The position numbers and the translations under genes are program-made. DNA of 5,282 bases from Campylobacteraceae bacterium (GTDB lineage: Bacteria; Campylobacterota; Campylobacteria; Campylobacterales; Sulfurovaceae). Where the stretch lies: positions 1-5,282 of the forward strand of contig JALVEV010000022.1 of assembly GCA_027030605.1 (NCBI GenBank), read 5' to 3'. A model generated the notes under the pieces. That model was not told where the DNA came from and did not search any database. It saw nothing but the letters and a program-made list of their open reading frames with translations. Positions 1-5,282 of this stretch are shown piece after piece (position 1 is the stretch's first letter; each line of letters opens with the position of its first letter).

Positions 1-612
1 ATCTGAAATTGTTTTTACATTTGTTGTTGCATCTGTAGAAGCTTGTTTAGCTGTACTTGATGCTTCTGTTGTTGCTGTTTTAGTTGTATCTGTTGCATCA
101 TCTGATACTGTTTTTACTGATGTTGTTGCATCTGTAGAAGCTTGTTTAGCTGTATCTGTTGCATCATCTGATACTGTTTTCACTGATGATGTAGCATCGT
201 TAGATACGGTCGTTACATTTTTAGTTGTGTCATTAGAAATAGTTGTTACATTCTTTGTTGTATCTGCTGAAATTGTTTTTGTTGCATCATTTACATCTTT
301 AGATACAGAAATTGCTGAATCTTTTATATCTTTTGACGCAATTGTTGTTGAGTCTTTAAGGTCTTTAGTTGTATTTGTTACAGAGTCTTTTGTATCTTCT
401 GCTAACTCTACTGCTGAATCTCTTGTATCTTTAGAAGTTGAAACCTCTGCTGTTTTTAAATCATCAGATACTTTTACTGAAGAGTCTTTTACATCTGAAC
501 TTACATTTGTAACTGTTCTCTCTGCTGATTTTGATGTCTCTACTGCTCCATCTTTAACAGAAGCAACTGAATCTTTCATATCTTTACTCATAGAGGTTGC
601 AGCCTCTTTCAT
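1..612 (-). repeat. In-frame 33-bp tandem repeat coding for hendecads, copy A
   Basis: Each 33-bp unit codes for one 11-residue helical repeat. Most units are diverged at DNA level, but those nearest the left edge are close to identical. Bases 85-114 match 151-180 exactly (offset 66 bp, two units), and 22-55 match 121-154 exactly (offset 99 bp, three units). This suggests recent unit duplication in that part of the gene. The periodicity is protein-coding, not a CRISPR array, because there are no distinct spacers and the frame never breaks. Confidence 0.85.
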
Positions 613-702
613 ATCTTTAAACATGTCCCCAAAAGAGAAGTCTGCTGAAGCTGTTGTTAACATTGCTGCAGTAATTGCAGAGATTAGTGTAAGTTTTTTC
701 AT
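1..702 (-). CDS. Secreted 11-residue-repeat (hendecad) protein, copy A, 3' end missing
   Basis: The reading frame is open from the ATG at 702 to the window edge (234 codons, no stop seen), so the C-terminus is missing. AAGGA at 709-713 lies 6 nt before the start. Residues 1-20 (MKKLTLISAITAAMLTTASA) look like a Sec signal peptide cut after ASA. A short Phe-containing segment (21-30) follows, then 18.5 consecutive 11-residue repeats without a gap, for example VKTVSDDATDT and AKQASTDATTN. Hydrophobic residues sit at repeat positions 1, 4 and 8, and Asp is common at 7. The visible part has no Pro, Cys, Trp, Tyr or His, as expected for long amphipathic helices. It aligns without gaps to the neighbouring copy B at about 70% identity (hand count 168 of 234). 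If it ends like copy B, roughly 20 residues are missing. Function is unknown. Resemblance to LEA-like or apolipoprotein-like helices is by pattern only, and location in the periplasm or outside the cell is inferred. Confidence 0.85.
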   Translation of the reverse strand, partial: MKKLTLISAITAAMLTTASADFSFGDMFKDMKEAATSMSKDMKDSVASVKDGAVETSKSAERTVTNVSSDVKDSSVKVSDDLKTAEVSTSKDTRDSAVELAEDTKDSVTNTTKDLKDSTTIASKDIKDSAISVSKDVNDATKTISADTTKNVTTISNDTTKNVTTVSNDATSSVKTVSDDATDTAKQASTDATTSVKTVSDDATDTTKTATTEASSTAKQASTDATTNVKTISD

Positions 703-742
703 TTTATATCCTTAATGTCATTGTATTTGTTTTGATAAAAAA

Positions 743-748
743 ATTATA
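743..748 (-). promoter_or_regulatory. -10 promoter element for copy A
   Basis: The minus strand reads TATAAT here, 40 nt upstream of the copy A start codon, giving a predicted leader of roughly 30-35 nt. No TTGACA-like -35 box lies at the expected distance, only AT-rich sequence. That is usual for housekeeping promoters in Campylobacterota. It suggests copy A can be transcribed separately from copy B despite their tandem order. The call is by inspection only. Confidence 0.5.
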
Positions 749-858
749 TCTTTTTATCTGTTTTGAATAACTTAAAATTAATAAAAAAGTATAGAATTTT
801 TATTTTAAGTAATCATCATTTATTCTATTTTGATATATTAAAAGGAGGAAAGATATCT

Positions 859-894
859 AAAAAGAGAGATTGCCTAATAGTAATATTAGGCAAT
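859..894 (-). terminator. Rho-independent terminator after copy B
   Basis: Bases 869-879 and 884-894 form a perfect 11-bp inverted repeat around a GTAA loop. Read on the minus strand, the stem is followed after five bases (CTCTC) by a run of five T (859-863). It lies about 30 bp past the copy B stop codon. On the plus strand there is no T-run after the stem, so it acts in the leftward direction. It should limit read-through from copy B into copy A, though the gap before the T-run makes it an imperfect terminator. Confidence 0.65.
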
Positions 895-926
895 AGAGGT
901 TAGATATTAATAGTTCAAATAATTAA

Positions 927-1694
927 TTATTTTGAATCTTTAACAGTATCACTAGCCTCTTTAGTTACTTTATCTGTTGCATCATTAGCATCATCTGAAA
1001 TTGTTTTTACATTGGTTGTTGCATCTGTTGAAGCTTTTTTAGCCGTATCTGAAGCCTCTGTTGTTGCTGTTTTTGCAGTATCTGTTGCATTGTCTGAAAC
1101 ATTTTTAACTGATGTAGTTGCATCAGTAGATACTTTTGAAGCAGAGCTATTTAAGTCAGCCGATACTGTCTCTGTAGAATCTTTTACATCATCAGCAACT
1201 GTTTTTACATTTTTAGTTGCATCATCAGCAACTGTTTTTACATTTGTTGTTGTATCAGTAGAAACCTTCTTAACCGTATCAGTAGCATCATCTGAAAGCT
1301 CTGTAGCTGAATCTTTCATATCTTTTGTTGCAATTGTTGCTGAATCTTTAAGGTCAGTTGTTGTTGACTTAACAGACTCTTTTGTATCATCAGCAAGTTC
1401 TGCTACACTATCAGAAGCATCTTTAGTAGTGTTAACCTCTGCGGTTTTAATATCATCAGAAACCTTTACTGAAGTATCTTTTACATCTGAGCTTACATTA
1501 CTAACACTTCTTTCAGCAGATTTTGAAGTCTCAACTACACCATCTTTTACAGAAGAGATTGTATCTTTCATATCTTTACTTGTTGAAGTAGCAACCTCTT
1601 TCATATCTTTAAACATATCTCCAAAGGAGAAATCAGCTGAAGCTGTTGTTATCATTGTTGCTGTAATTGCAGAAATTAGAGTTAATCTTGTCAT
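927..1694 (-). CDS. Secreted 11-residue-repeat (hendecad) protein, copy B, complete
   Basis: A 255-residue protein with ATG at 1694 and TAA at 927-929; AAGGA at 1701-1705 lies 6 nt upstream of the start. Residues 1-20 (MTRLTLISAITATMITTASA) form a probable Sec signal peptide. Residues 21-30 (DFSFGDMFKD) are a short linker holding the protein's only Phe residues. Residues 31-250 divide exactly into 20 repeats of 11 residues, with a 5-residue tail (VKDSK). Typical units are VKTVADDATKN, ATELSDDATDT and AKKASTDATTN. Hydrophobic residues recur at positions 1, 4 and 8 (3-4-4 spacing), the hendecad pattern of amphipathic or right-handed coiled-coil helices. The mature chain has no Pro, Cys, Trp, Tyr, His or Gln, and by hand count has 49 Asp/Glu against 32 Lys/Arg, so it is acidic. 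There is no membrane segment after the signal peptide and no lipobox Cys. Known families with 11-mers (group 3 LEA, YtxH-like, apolipoproteins) are analogues by pattern. The function is not recognised. Confidence 0.88.
   Translation of the reverse strand: MTRLTLISAITATMITTASADFSFGDMFKDMKEVATSTSKDMKDTISSVKDGVVETSKSAERSVSNVSSDVKDTSVKVSDDIKTAEVNTTKDASDSVAELADDTKESVKSTTTDLKDSATIATKDMKDSATELSDDATDTVKKVSTDTTTNVKTVADDATKNVKTVADDVKDSTETVSADLNSSASKVSTDATTSVKNVSDNATDTAKTATTEASDTAKKASTDATTNVKTISDDANDATDKVTKEASDTVKDSK
945..1604 (-). repeat. In-frame 33-bp tandem repeat coding for 20 hendecads, copy B
   Basis: Twenty 33-bp units cover residues 31-250 of copy B with no insertion or deletion. DNA identity between units is lower than in copy A. 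The clearest local repeat is the pair coding VKTVADDATKN and VKTVADDVKDS around 1176-1241. Units 1-9 and 15-19 match the same-numbered units of copy A well, whereas units 10-14 do not. Confidence 0.85.
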
Positions 1695-1744
1695 TATAAA
1701 TCCTTGGGTTTTTAATTTATGACATTCTACTCTTACATCTATTT

Positions 1745-1750
1745 AATATA
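1745..1750 (-). promoter_or_regulatory. Possible -10 element for copy B
   Basis: The minus strand reads TATATT here, about 50 nt upstream of the copy B start. A better hexamer, TATAAT, lies at 1798-1803 but would give a leader of roughly 95 nt. Neither has a clear -35 box. The region is so AT-rich that such hexamers are expected by chance, so the choice between the two is open. Confidence 0.3.
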
Positions 1751-2019
1751 ACTTAAAACTATCTACTTTATTAGCTAAAGTAATTTAAATAGAATTAATT
1801 ATAGATATAATAATAAATAATAAAAAAGTAATTAAGAGAATAAGAAAAGAGAGTTTTAAAGCCATGGTCAACATTACCATAAAAATTAATATAAGTTTTT
1901 TAAATTATTAACCTTTTTTTCATTGCTTATTAATAAAAATATTTTAACAACTTATATTTAAAAATATACTTAAATTATATAAAAAAAAATAATGATAATA
2001 AATAATTTTAATAAAAATC

Positions 2020-2051
2020 ATTTAGTAACTAAATATAATTTATTACTAAAT
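2020..2051. promoter_or_regulatory. Candidate operator: palindrome plus third half-site
   Basis: Bases 2020-2034 form a perfect odd palindrome, ATTTAGT-A-ACTAAAT. A third copy of ACTAAAT lies at 2045-2051, 17 bp on from the second. The shared block extends to ACTAAATATA (2028-2037 and 2045-2054). The palindrome centre is about 60 bp upstream of the cytochrome -10 box, a position that suits an activator. The motif does not match the FNR/CRP, NssR or Fur sites I know. No regulator can be named from the sequence. Confidence 0.3.
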
Positions 2052-2085
2052 ATAGACGAAAAAATTTTATATCTTCAAAATAATC

Positions 2086-2094
2086 TGTTATAAT
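2086..2094 (+). promoter_or_regulatory. Extended -10 promoter of the cytochrome-adaptor operon
   Basis: TGTTATAAT is a full extended -10 (TG, one base, TATAAT), 35 nt upstream of the cytochrome start codon. There is no good -35 box at 16-18 bp, as expected for an extended -10. The predicted transcript start is near 2101, giving a leader of about 30 nt that contains AAAGGA (2115-2120). Confidence 0.6.
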
Positions 2095-2129
2095 AATATT
2101 GATAAGTTCAAACTAAAGGAATACAACAG

Positions 2130-2540
2130 ATGAAAAAACTTTTACTTATACCAGCATTTATGTTCGCAACCTCTTCTCTTAATGCTTACACACAAGCTGA
2201 TAGGGTTTTAGACATGCAAAAAATGGCTCAAGCAATGCAAGATATTCAAACAGGTTTCTTCTATAACAACCTTGATATAGTAAAAGATGGTGTTAAAACA
2301 CTTAAAGAGACTATTGTTAAAGTAGTACCTACAGATTCAGAGATAAATACTAAAGATATTTATGAGAAGTGGTTCAATAACAATATTAAAATGAGCAATA
2401 AAATCAAAAAGAAAATTAAACAAAAAGCAGAAGATATTGAAGAGCGTTTCGAAGATGGAGACCATGTACAAGCCTTACAAGCCTACAATAAAATTGCACA
2501 ACAGTGTTTAAAATGTCATACTCAAATACGCAAATGGTAA
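2130..2540 (+). CDS. Class II (c'-type) cytochrome c, periplasmic
   Basis: A 136-residue protein with AAAGGA 9 nt before the ATG. Residues 1-19 (MKKLLLIPAFMFATSSLNA) are a Sec signal peptide, leaving a mature chain of about 117 residues. The single haem-binding motif CLKCH lies at 126-130, only six residues from the C-terminus. A C-terminal CxxCH in a small helical protein is the hallmark of the cytochrome c'/c-556 family, a four-helix bundle; the usual mature length is about 125-130 residues. Near the mature N-terminus, ADRVLDMQKMAQAM (23-36) resembles the family's first helix, where a Met can act as sixth haem ligand; M29 and M32 are candidates. That would imply a six-coordinate electron carrier and not a gas-binding c', but this is inference. 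The chain is otherwise Lys-rich. The adaptor gene follows after 26 nt in the same direction, so the two are probably cotranscribed. The electron-transfer partner is unknown. Confidence 0.8.
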   Translation: MKKLLLIPAFMFATSSLNAYTQADRVLDMQKMAQAMQDIQTGFFYNNLDIVKDGVKTLKETIVKVVPTDSEINTKDIYEKWFNNNIKMSNKIKKKIKQKAEDIEERFEDGDHVQALQAYNKIAQQCLKCHTQIRKW

Positions 2541-2566
2541 TAAATCAGAAACAGAAGGAAGTAGGG

Positions 2567-3367
2567 ATGGGAAAAAGTTTAATTGTAACGTTTTTACTCA
2601 TGATGTCACTATTATATGCTGATGATATTACCGTGACAGGTACAGTCGTTTCAGACGGTCAGAAGATGATAGGTAGCCGTTTTATGGGTTATATCAAAAA
2701 GGTCAATGTTAAAGTGGGAGACCATGTAAAACGAGAAGATGTACTCTATGAGATGGAATCAGCCGAGTTTGACATTATGAAATCACAAGCTGATTTAATG
2801 TTAGAGCAGTCAAAGATTGTCGTTGAATTTTGGAGAAAACGTTTAGAGAATATCAATAAGAAAAAGAACCGTTTAGAGAAGAGAACTAAGACTAAGTCAA
2901 TTATTGGAGACTTAGATGACTTAACCTCTCAAGCTGAAAATGTTAAGGCGATGTTAGACTCAGCCCAAGTTATGGTAGAACAGGCAAATATCAAAGCAAA
3001 ACAGTTGGCTAGTGTCTTTAACTATCTTAAGATGAAAGCCCCATCTGATGGAGTTATCGTTAGAAGAAACATCAATGTTGGTGATATGATTATGCCTGGC
3101 ATGATGACCATCATGATGGTAGACACTGAAAACTTAGAGATTCATGTTTCGGTCTCAGAGAGCATCATTGCTAAGGTCTCTGTAGGTCAACAACTTATTG
3201 TTAAGATTCCATCTATAAAGTACAGTACTATTGGTATTATTAAAGCAATTGTCCCAGCAGCAAACCCAATGACTCACAAAATTCAGATGCGTATTGCCTT
3301 TGATAGAGGAGAGCAAAATGTCTTCCCTGGTATGTATGCAAAAGTATTGATAAAAGATAACAAATAA
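2567..3367 (+). CDS. Periplasmic adaptor (membrane fusion protein), HlyD/RND type, short
   Basis: A 266-residue protein. The ATG at 2567 is chosen because AAGGA lies 7 nt upstream (2555-2559) and because it yields a signal peptide, MGKSLIVTFLLMMSLLYA, cut before DD. An in-frame ATG at 2504 would overlap the cytochrome gene and bury the signal peptide. Domains in order: first half of the biotinyl-lipoyl domain (about 22-68, with GYIKKVNVKVGDHVKREDVL); a helical hairpin (about 70-153) with a basic stretch near its middle (98-110); second lipoyl half (about 157-186, starting KAPSDGVIVRR); beta-barrel (about 188-262, ending FPGMYAKVLI). Such adaptors link an inner-membrane pump to an outer-membrane channel. 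The usual length is 350-400 residues, and the C-terminal membrane-proximal domain appears to be absent. There is no lipobox Cys. Twenty Met occur in 266 residues, six of them in 174-184, which recalls copper-efflux adaptors of the CusB kind, but the substrate is not shown. No pump or channel gene lies nearby. Confidence 0.8.
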   Translation: MGKSLIVTFLLMMSLLYADDITVTGTVVSDGQKMIGSRFMGYIKKVNVKVGDHVKREDVLYEMESAEFDIMKSQADLMLEQSKIVVEFWRKRLENINKKKNRLEKRTKTKSIIGDLDDLTSQAENVKAMLDSAQVMVEQANIKAKQLASVFNYLKMKAPSDGVIVRRNINVGDMIMPGMMTIMMVDTENLEIHVSVSESIIAKVSVGQQLIVKIPSIKYSTIGIIKAIVPAANPMTHKIQMRIAFDRGEQNVFPGMYAKVLIKDNK

Positions 3368-3386
3368 ACTACCCTACCCTCTTTTA

Positions 3387-3407
3387 TGCGTCGGTTCAGC
3401 CGACGTA
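3387..3407 (+). terminator. Probable terminator after the adaptor gene
   Basis: A GC-rich stem, CGTCGG (3389-3394) paired with CCGACG (3400-3405) around a TTCAG loop, extends outward by one G-T and one T-A pair. It stands out in AT-rich surroundings 20 bp after the adaptor stop codon. The following TAATATATAATT is A/T-rich but has no clean T-run, so termination may be partial. Confidence 0.5.
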
Positions 3408-3410
3408 ATA

Positions 3411-3416
3411 TATAAT
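3411..3416 (+). promoter_or_regulatory. -10 promoter element for the ABC-F gene
   Basis: TATAAT, 28 nt before the ABC-F start codon and directly after the terminator-like stem. The -35 position falls inside the GC-rich stem and has no TTGACA-like match. A start near 3423 would give a short leader of about 20 nt. Confidence 0.45.
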
Positions 3417-3440
3417 TCCATTATCTCTTCAATAATGGAA
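3416..3440 (+). promoter_or_regulatory. Inverted repeat covering the ABC-F ribosome-binding region
   Basis: TTCCATTAT (3416-3424) pairs perfectly with ATAATGGAA (3432-3440) around a 7-nt loop. The downstream arm holds GGAA (3437-3440), the only Shine-Dalgarno-like sequence before the ATG at 3445, so folding would hide it. The 9-bp stem is mostly A-T and would be only moderately stable. A transcript starting near 3423 from the adjacent -10 would lack most of the first arm. The block would then act mainly on read-through RNA from the adaptor operon. A DNA-level operator is the alternative. Confidence 0.35.
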
Positions 3441-3444
3441 CATA

Positions 3445-5282
3445 ATGATACAACTAACCAATCTTTCAAAAAGCTTCGGTGAACAAATCCTTTTTAAAAA
3501 CCTAAACTTAAAGATGAATGCTAACCAAAAGATAGGACTCATTGGACGTAATGGTTCAGGTAAATCAACCCTATTTAAGATTATATTAGGTGAGGAGAGC
3601 CATGACAGTGGGGAGGTCTTAATTCCTAAAAACTATAAAATAGGAACCCTTCGTCAACATCTGGTCTTTACTAAACCTACCGTAAGAGAGGAGTGTTCTT
3701 TAGTTTTAAGTGAAGAGGAGCAGTATAACTTCTATAAAATAGAGAAGATTCTCTTTGGACTAGGCTTTACAAGTGAAGATTTAGAAAAAGACCCACTAAG
3801 CTTTTCAGGGGGGTATCAAATTCGTATTAACCTTGCTAAACTTTTAGCAACAGAGCCAAATATGCTTCTACTAGATGAACCTACCAACTACCTAGACCTC
3901 ATCTCCCTGCGTTGGCTAAAACAATTTATACGCTCTTTTGAAGGAGAAGTAATTTTAATTACCCATGACCGTGAGTTTATGGACTCTGTTACTACCCATA
4001 CCATGGGAATTCAACGTAAATCTTTACATATTATTCAAGGAAACACTAAGAAGTATGATGAGACCTTAGCTCTAAGTGATGAAACTTACGAAAAGACACG
4101 CCAAAACCAAGAGAAAAAACGTAAAGAGCTAGAGGAGTTTGTAGCCAAAAACAAAGCACGAGCCTCAACAGCAGCATTGGCACAGTCCAAACAGAAGATT
4201 CTTGACAAAATGGACGAGATGGAGAGTTTGGAGAGTGAGAGCAATCTTGCTTTTAACTTTAACTACAAAGAGACCCCTGCTAAAATTAACCTAAGGGTTG
4301 AAAACTTGGCATTTGGTTATAACAAAAATGAAAAGCTTTTTGAAAATCTCTCTTTTGCCTTAGAGAATGGAAAAACCTTAGCCATTATTGGTAAAAATGG
4401 TAAAGGTAAATCAACGCTACTTAATCTCATTGCAGGAGAGTTAAAACCACAAGAGGGTGAACTAAAGTTCCACCCCTCTACAACCATGGCACACTTTGGA
4501 CAAACCAACATTGAACGACTCAATCTTAACAACTCTATTATAGATGAGATTTCATCGGTGAGTCTAAAACTTGGTATTGCCCAGACACGAAGCATCTGTG
4601 GGACAATGATGTTTAGTGGAGAGTTAGCTAACAAAAAAATCTCTGTCCTTTCGGGGGGAGAACGTAGCCGTGTAATGTTAGGAAAGATTATAGCTACCGA
4701 AGCTAACCTACTTCTACTAGATGAACCTACTAACCACTTAGATATGTACTCTATTGACTCTCTCTGCACAGCTATAGAGGAGTTTAAAGGCTCAACCATT
4801 ATGGTAACACACTCCGAAATGCTTTTACGTAGACTAGCTAATGCATTGATTATCTTTCATAAAGGTGGAGCTGAATATTTTGATGGAACTTATGATGAGT
4901 TTTTAGAGAAGATAGGTTGGGAAGAGGAAGGTGGTGTGGCTGAAACAAAGCCAAAACAACCAACAAAACCTAAACTAAGTAGAGCTGAAATCAAAAAACA
5001 ACGCTCTGCACTTATTCAAGCACGAAGCAAAGAGAATGCTCCACATAAAAAAGAGTTAGAGTTTTGCGAAGAGAAGATTATGGAGCTTGAAGAGGAGTTA
5101 GAGGCTGAAAATGAGAAGTTAATGAAAGCCTCTGAGAGTGGTAATAACTCTGCGATGATAGAGGCTTCTCAAAATGTAGGAAAGCTTCAAACAGAAATTG
5201 ATAAGCTATTTGAGCGTTTGGAAGTGGCTTCCGAAGCTTTAGATAAGATTGAAGAGAGATATAAACCTTTGTTTGAAGAGTT
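3445..5282 (+). CDS. ABC-F family ATPase (YheS/Uup-like), 3' end missing
   Basis: The frame is open from ATG 3445 to the window edge (612 full codons plus two bases), with no frameshift. It begins MIQLTNLSKSFGEQILF, a normal ABC-F start. Domain 1 has Walker A GRNGSGKST (34-42), signature FSGGYQIR (120-127), Walker B LLLDEPTNYLD (141-151) and the switch His 174. A charged helical linker (about 202-240, with EEFVAKNKARASTAALAQSK) matches the P-site tRNA interaction motif region. Domain 2 has Walker A GKNGKGKST (316-324), signature LSGGERSR (402-409), Walker B LLLDEPTNHLD (423-433) and His 456. Both catalytic Glu residues (145, 427) are present. A Lys/Glu-rich coiled-coil tail starts near 513 and continues off the window, as in YheS and Uup (about 635-650 residues). 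There is no membrane domain, so it is cytoplasmic. ABC-F proteins act on the ribosome to relieve stalled or difficult translation. A housekeeping paralogue is more likely than antibiotic resistance, but the sequence alone does not settle this. Confidence 0.92.
   Translation, partial: MIQLTNLSKSFGEQILFKNLNLKMNANQKIGLIGRNGSGKSTLFKIILGEESHDSGEVLIPKNYKIGTLRQHLVFTKPTVREECSLVLSEEEQYNFYKIEKILFGLGFTSEDLEKDPLSFSGGYQIRINLAKLLATEPNMLLLDEPTNYLDLISLRWLKQFIRSFEGEVILITHDREFMDSVTTHTMGIQRKSLHIIQGNTKKYDETLALSDETYEKTRQNQEKKRKELEEFVAKNKARASTAALAQSKQKILDKMDEMESLESESNLAFNFNYKETPAKINLRVENLAFGYNKNEKLFENLSFALENGKTLAIIGKNGKGKSTLLNLIAGELKPQEGELKFHPSTTMAHFGQTNIERLNLNNSIIDEISSVSLKLGIAQTRSICGTMMFSGELANKKISVLSGGERSRVMLGKIIATEANLLLLDEPTNHLDMYSIDSLCTAIEEFKGSTIMVTHSEMLLRRLANALIIFHKGGAEYFDGTYDEFLEKIGWEEEGGVAETKPKQPTKPKLSRAEIKKQRSALIQARSKENAPHKKELEFCEEKIMELEEELEAENEKLMKASESGNNSAMIEASQNVGKLQTEIDKLFERLEVASEALDKIEERYKPLFEE

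Larger units (their letters stand above)
1695..2129. other. Divergent intergenic region, very AT-rich
   Basis: This 435-bp gap separates the leftward repeat-protein genes from the rightward cytochrome operon and must hold the start signals for both. It contains possible -10 elements on the minus strand (1745-1750, 1798-1803), an extended -10 on the plus strand (2086-2094) and a group of ACTAAAT half-sites (2020-2051). A small inverted repeat ATGGT/ACCAT lies at 1864-1880. The stretch 1900-2010 is mostly A and T with poly-A and poly-T tracts that may bend the DNA. No convincing gene or RNA was seen in it. Confidence 0.6.

Noticed and set aside
1..612. 33-bp direct repeats resembling a CRISPR array
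   Set aside because: The repeats are contiguous and in frame, without unique spacers, and code for regular 11-residue protein units.
227..715. Open frame of 162 codons on the plus strand
   Set aside because: It is antisense to copy A. The repetitive coding of the real gene keeps stops out of the opposite strand. The real gene has a signal peptide, a ribosome binding site and regular repeats.
841..896. Strong Shine-Dalgarno-like AAAGGAGGA (841-849) that might start a small plus-strand gene
   Set aside because: No ATG or GTG follows at a usable distance. The only nearby TTG (870) gives an eight-codon frame inside the terminator stem.
1012..1722. Open frame of 236 codons on the plus strand
   Set aside because: Antisense shadow of copy B, for the same reasons. 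It resembles the antisense frame of copy A only because the two genes are paralogues.
1864..1911. 15-codon frame starting at ATG 1864
   Set aside because: It has no ribosome binding site and consists mostly of residues expected from random AT-rich DNA.
2504..2566. Upstream in-frame ATG for the adaptor gene
   Set aside because: It would add 21 polar residues before a clear signal peptide and overlap the cytochrome's haem-site codons. The ATG at 2567 has a well-placed AAGGA.
4317..4799. Open frame of 160 codons on the minus strand
   Set aside because: It lies wholly inside the second ATPase domain of the ABC-F gene, whose Walker and signature motifs are intact in the plus frame.
3445..5282. 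ABC-F ATPase as the transport partner of the upstream adaptor
   Set aside because: It has two fused ATPase domains with the ABC-F linker and no membrane segment. It is separated from the adaptor gene by a terminator-like stem and its own -10.

Overview
The window is AT-rich DNA whose best match is a Campylobacterota (epsilonproteobacterial) chromosome of the Sulfurimonas/Sulfurovum/Arcobacter type. This rests on the base composition, the -10-only promoters, the AAGGA ribosome binding sites and a recalled family resemblance of the ABC-F protein. No search was run, so the genus is open. No RNA genes, CRISPR array, insertion sequence or attachment site was seen.

Left part (1-1694, minus strand): two tandem paralogous genes encode small secreted proteins. 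Each has an N-terminal signal peptide followed by an unbroken run of 11-residue repeats. All 20 repeats of the complete protein fit one register without a gap. The truncated copy at the left edge fits the same register for 18.5 repeats. The repeats are rich in Asp, Lys, Thr, Ser, Ala and Val, with hydrophobic residues at positions 1, 4 and 8. This is a hendecad pattern like that of LEA-type, apolipoprotein-type or right-handed coiled-coil helices. The biological role is unknown. A hairpin terminator follows the first-transcribed copy, and a -10 promoter precedes the second.

Middle part (1695-2129): a very AT-rich divergent intergenic region. It holds low-confidence promoters for the leftward genes, an extended -10 promoter for the rightward genes, and a cluster of ACTAAAT half-sites that could be an operator.

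Right part (2130-5282, plus strand): a two-gene operon encodes a class II (c'-type) cytochrome c with a C-terminal CLKCH haem site and a short, Met-rich periplasmic adaptor of the HlyD/RND type. No pump or outer-membrane channel gene is in the window. A GC-rich hairpin and a new -10 element separate this operon from an ABC-F ATPase gene that runs off the right edge. The ABC-F protein has two nucleotide-binding domains and no membrane domain, so it is a ribosome-associated factor and not the adaptor's missing transporter. An inverted repeat overlaps the ribosome-binding region of the ABC-F gene.
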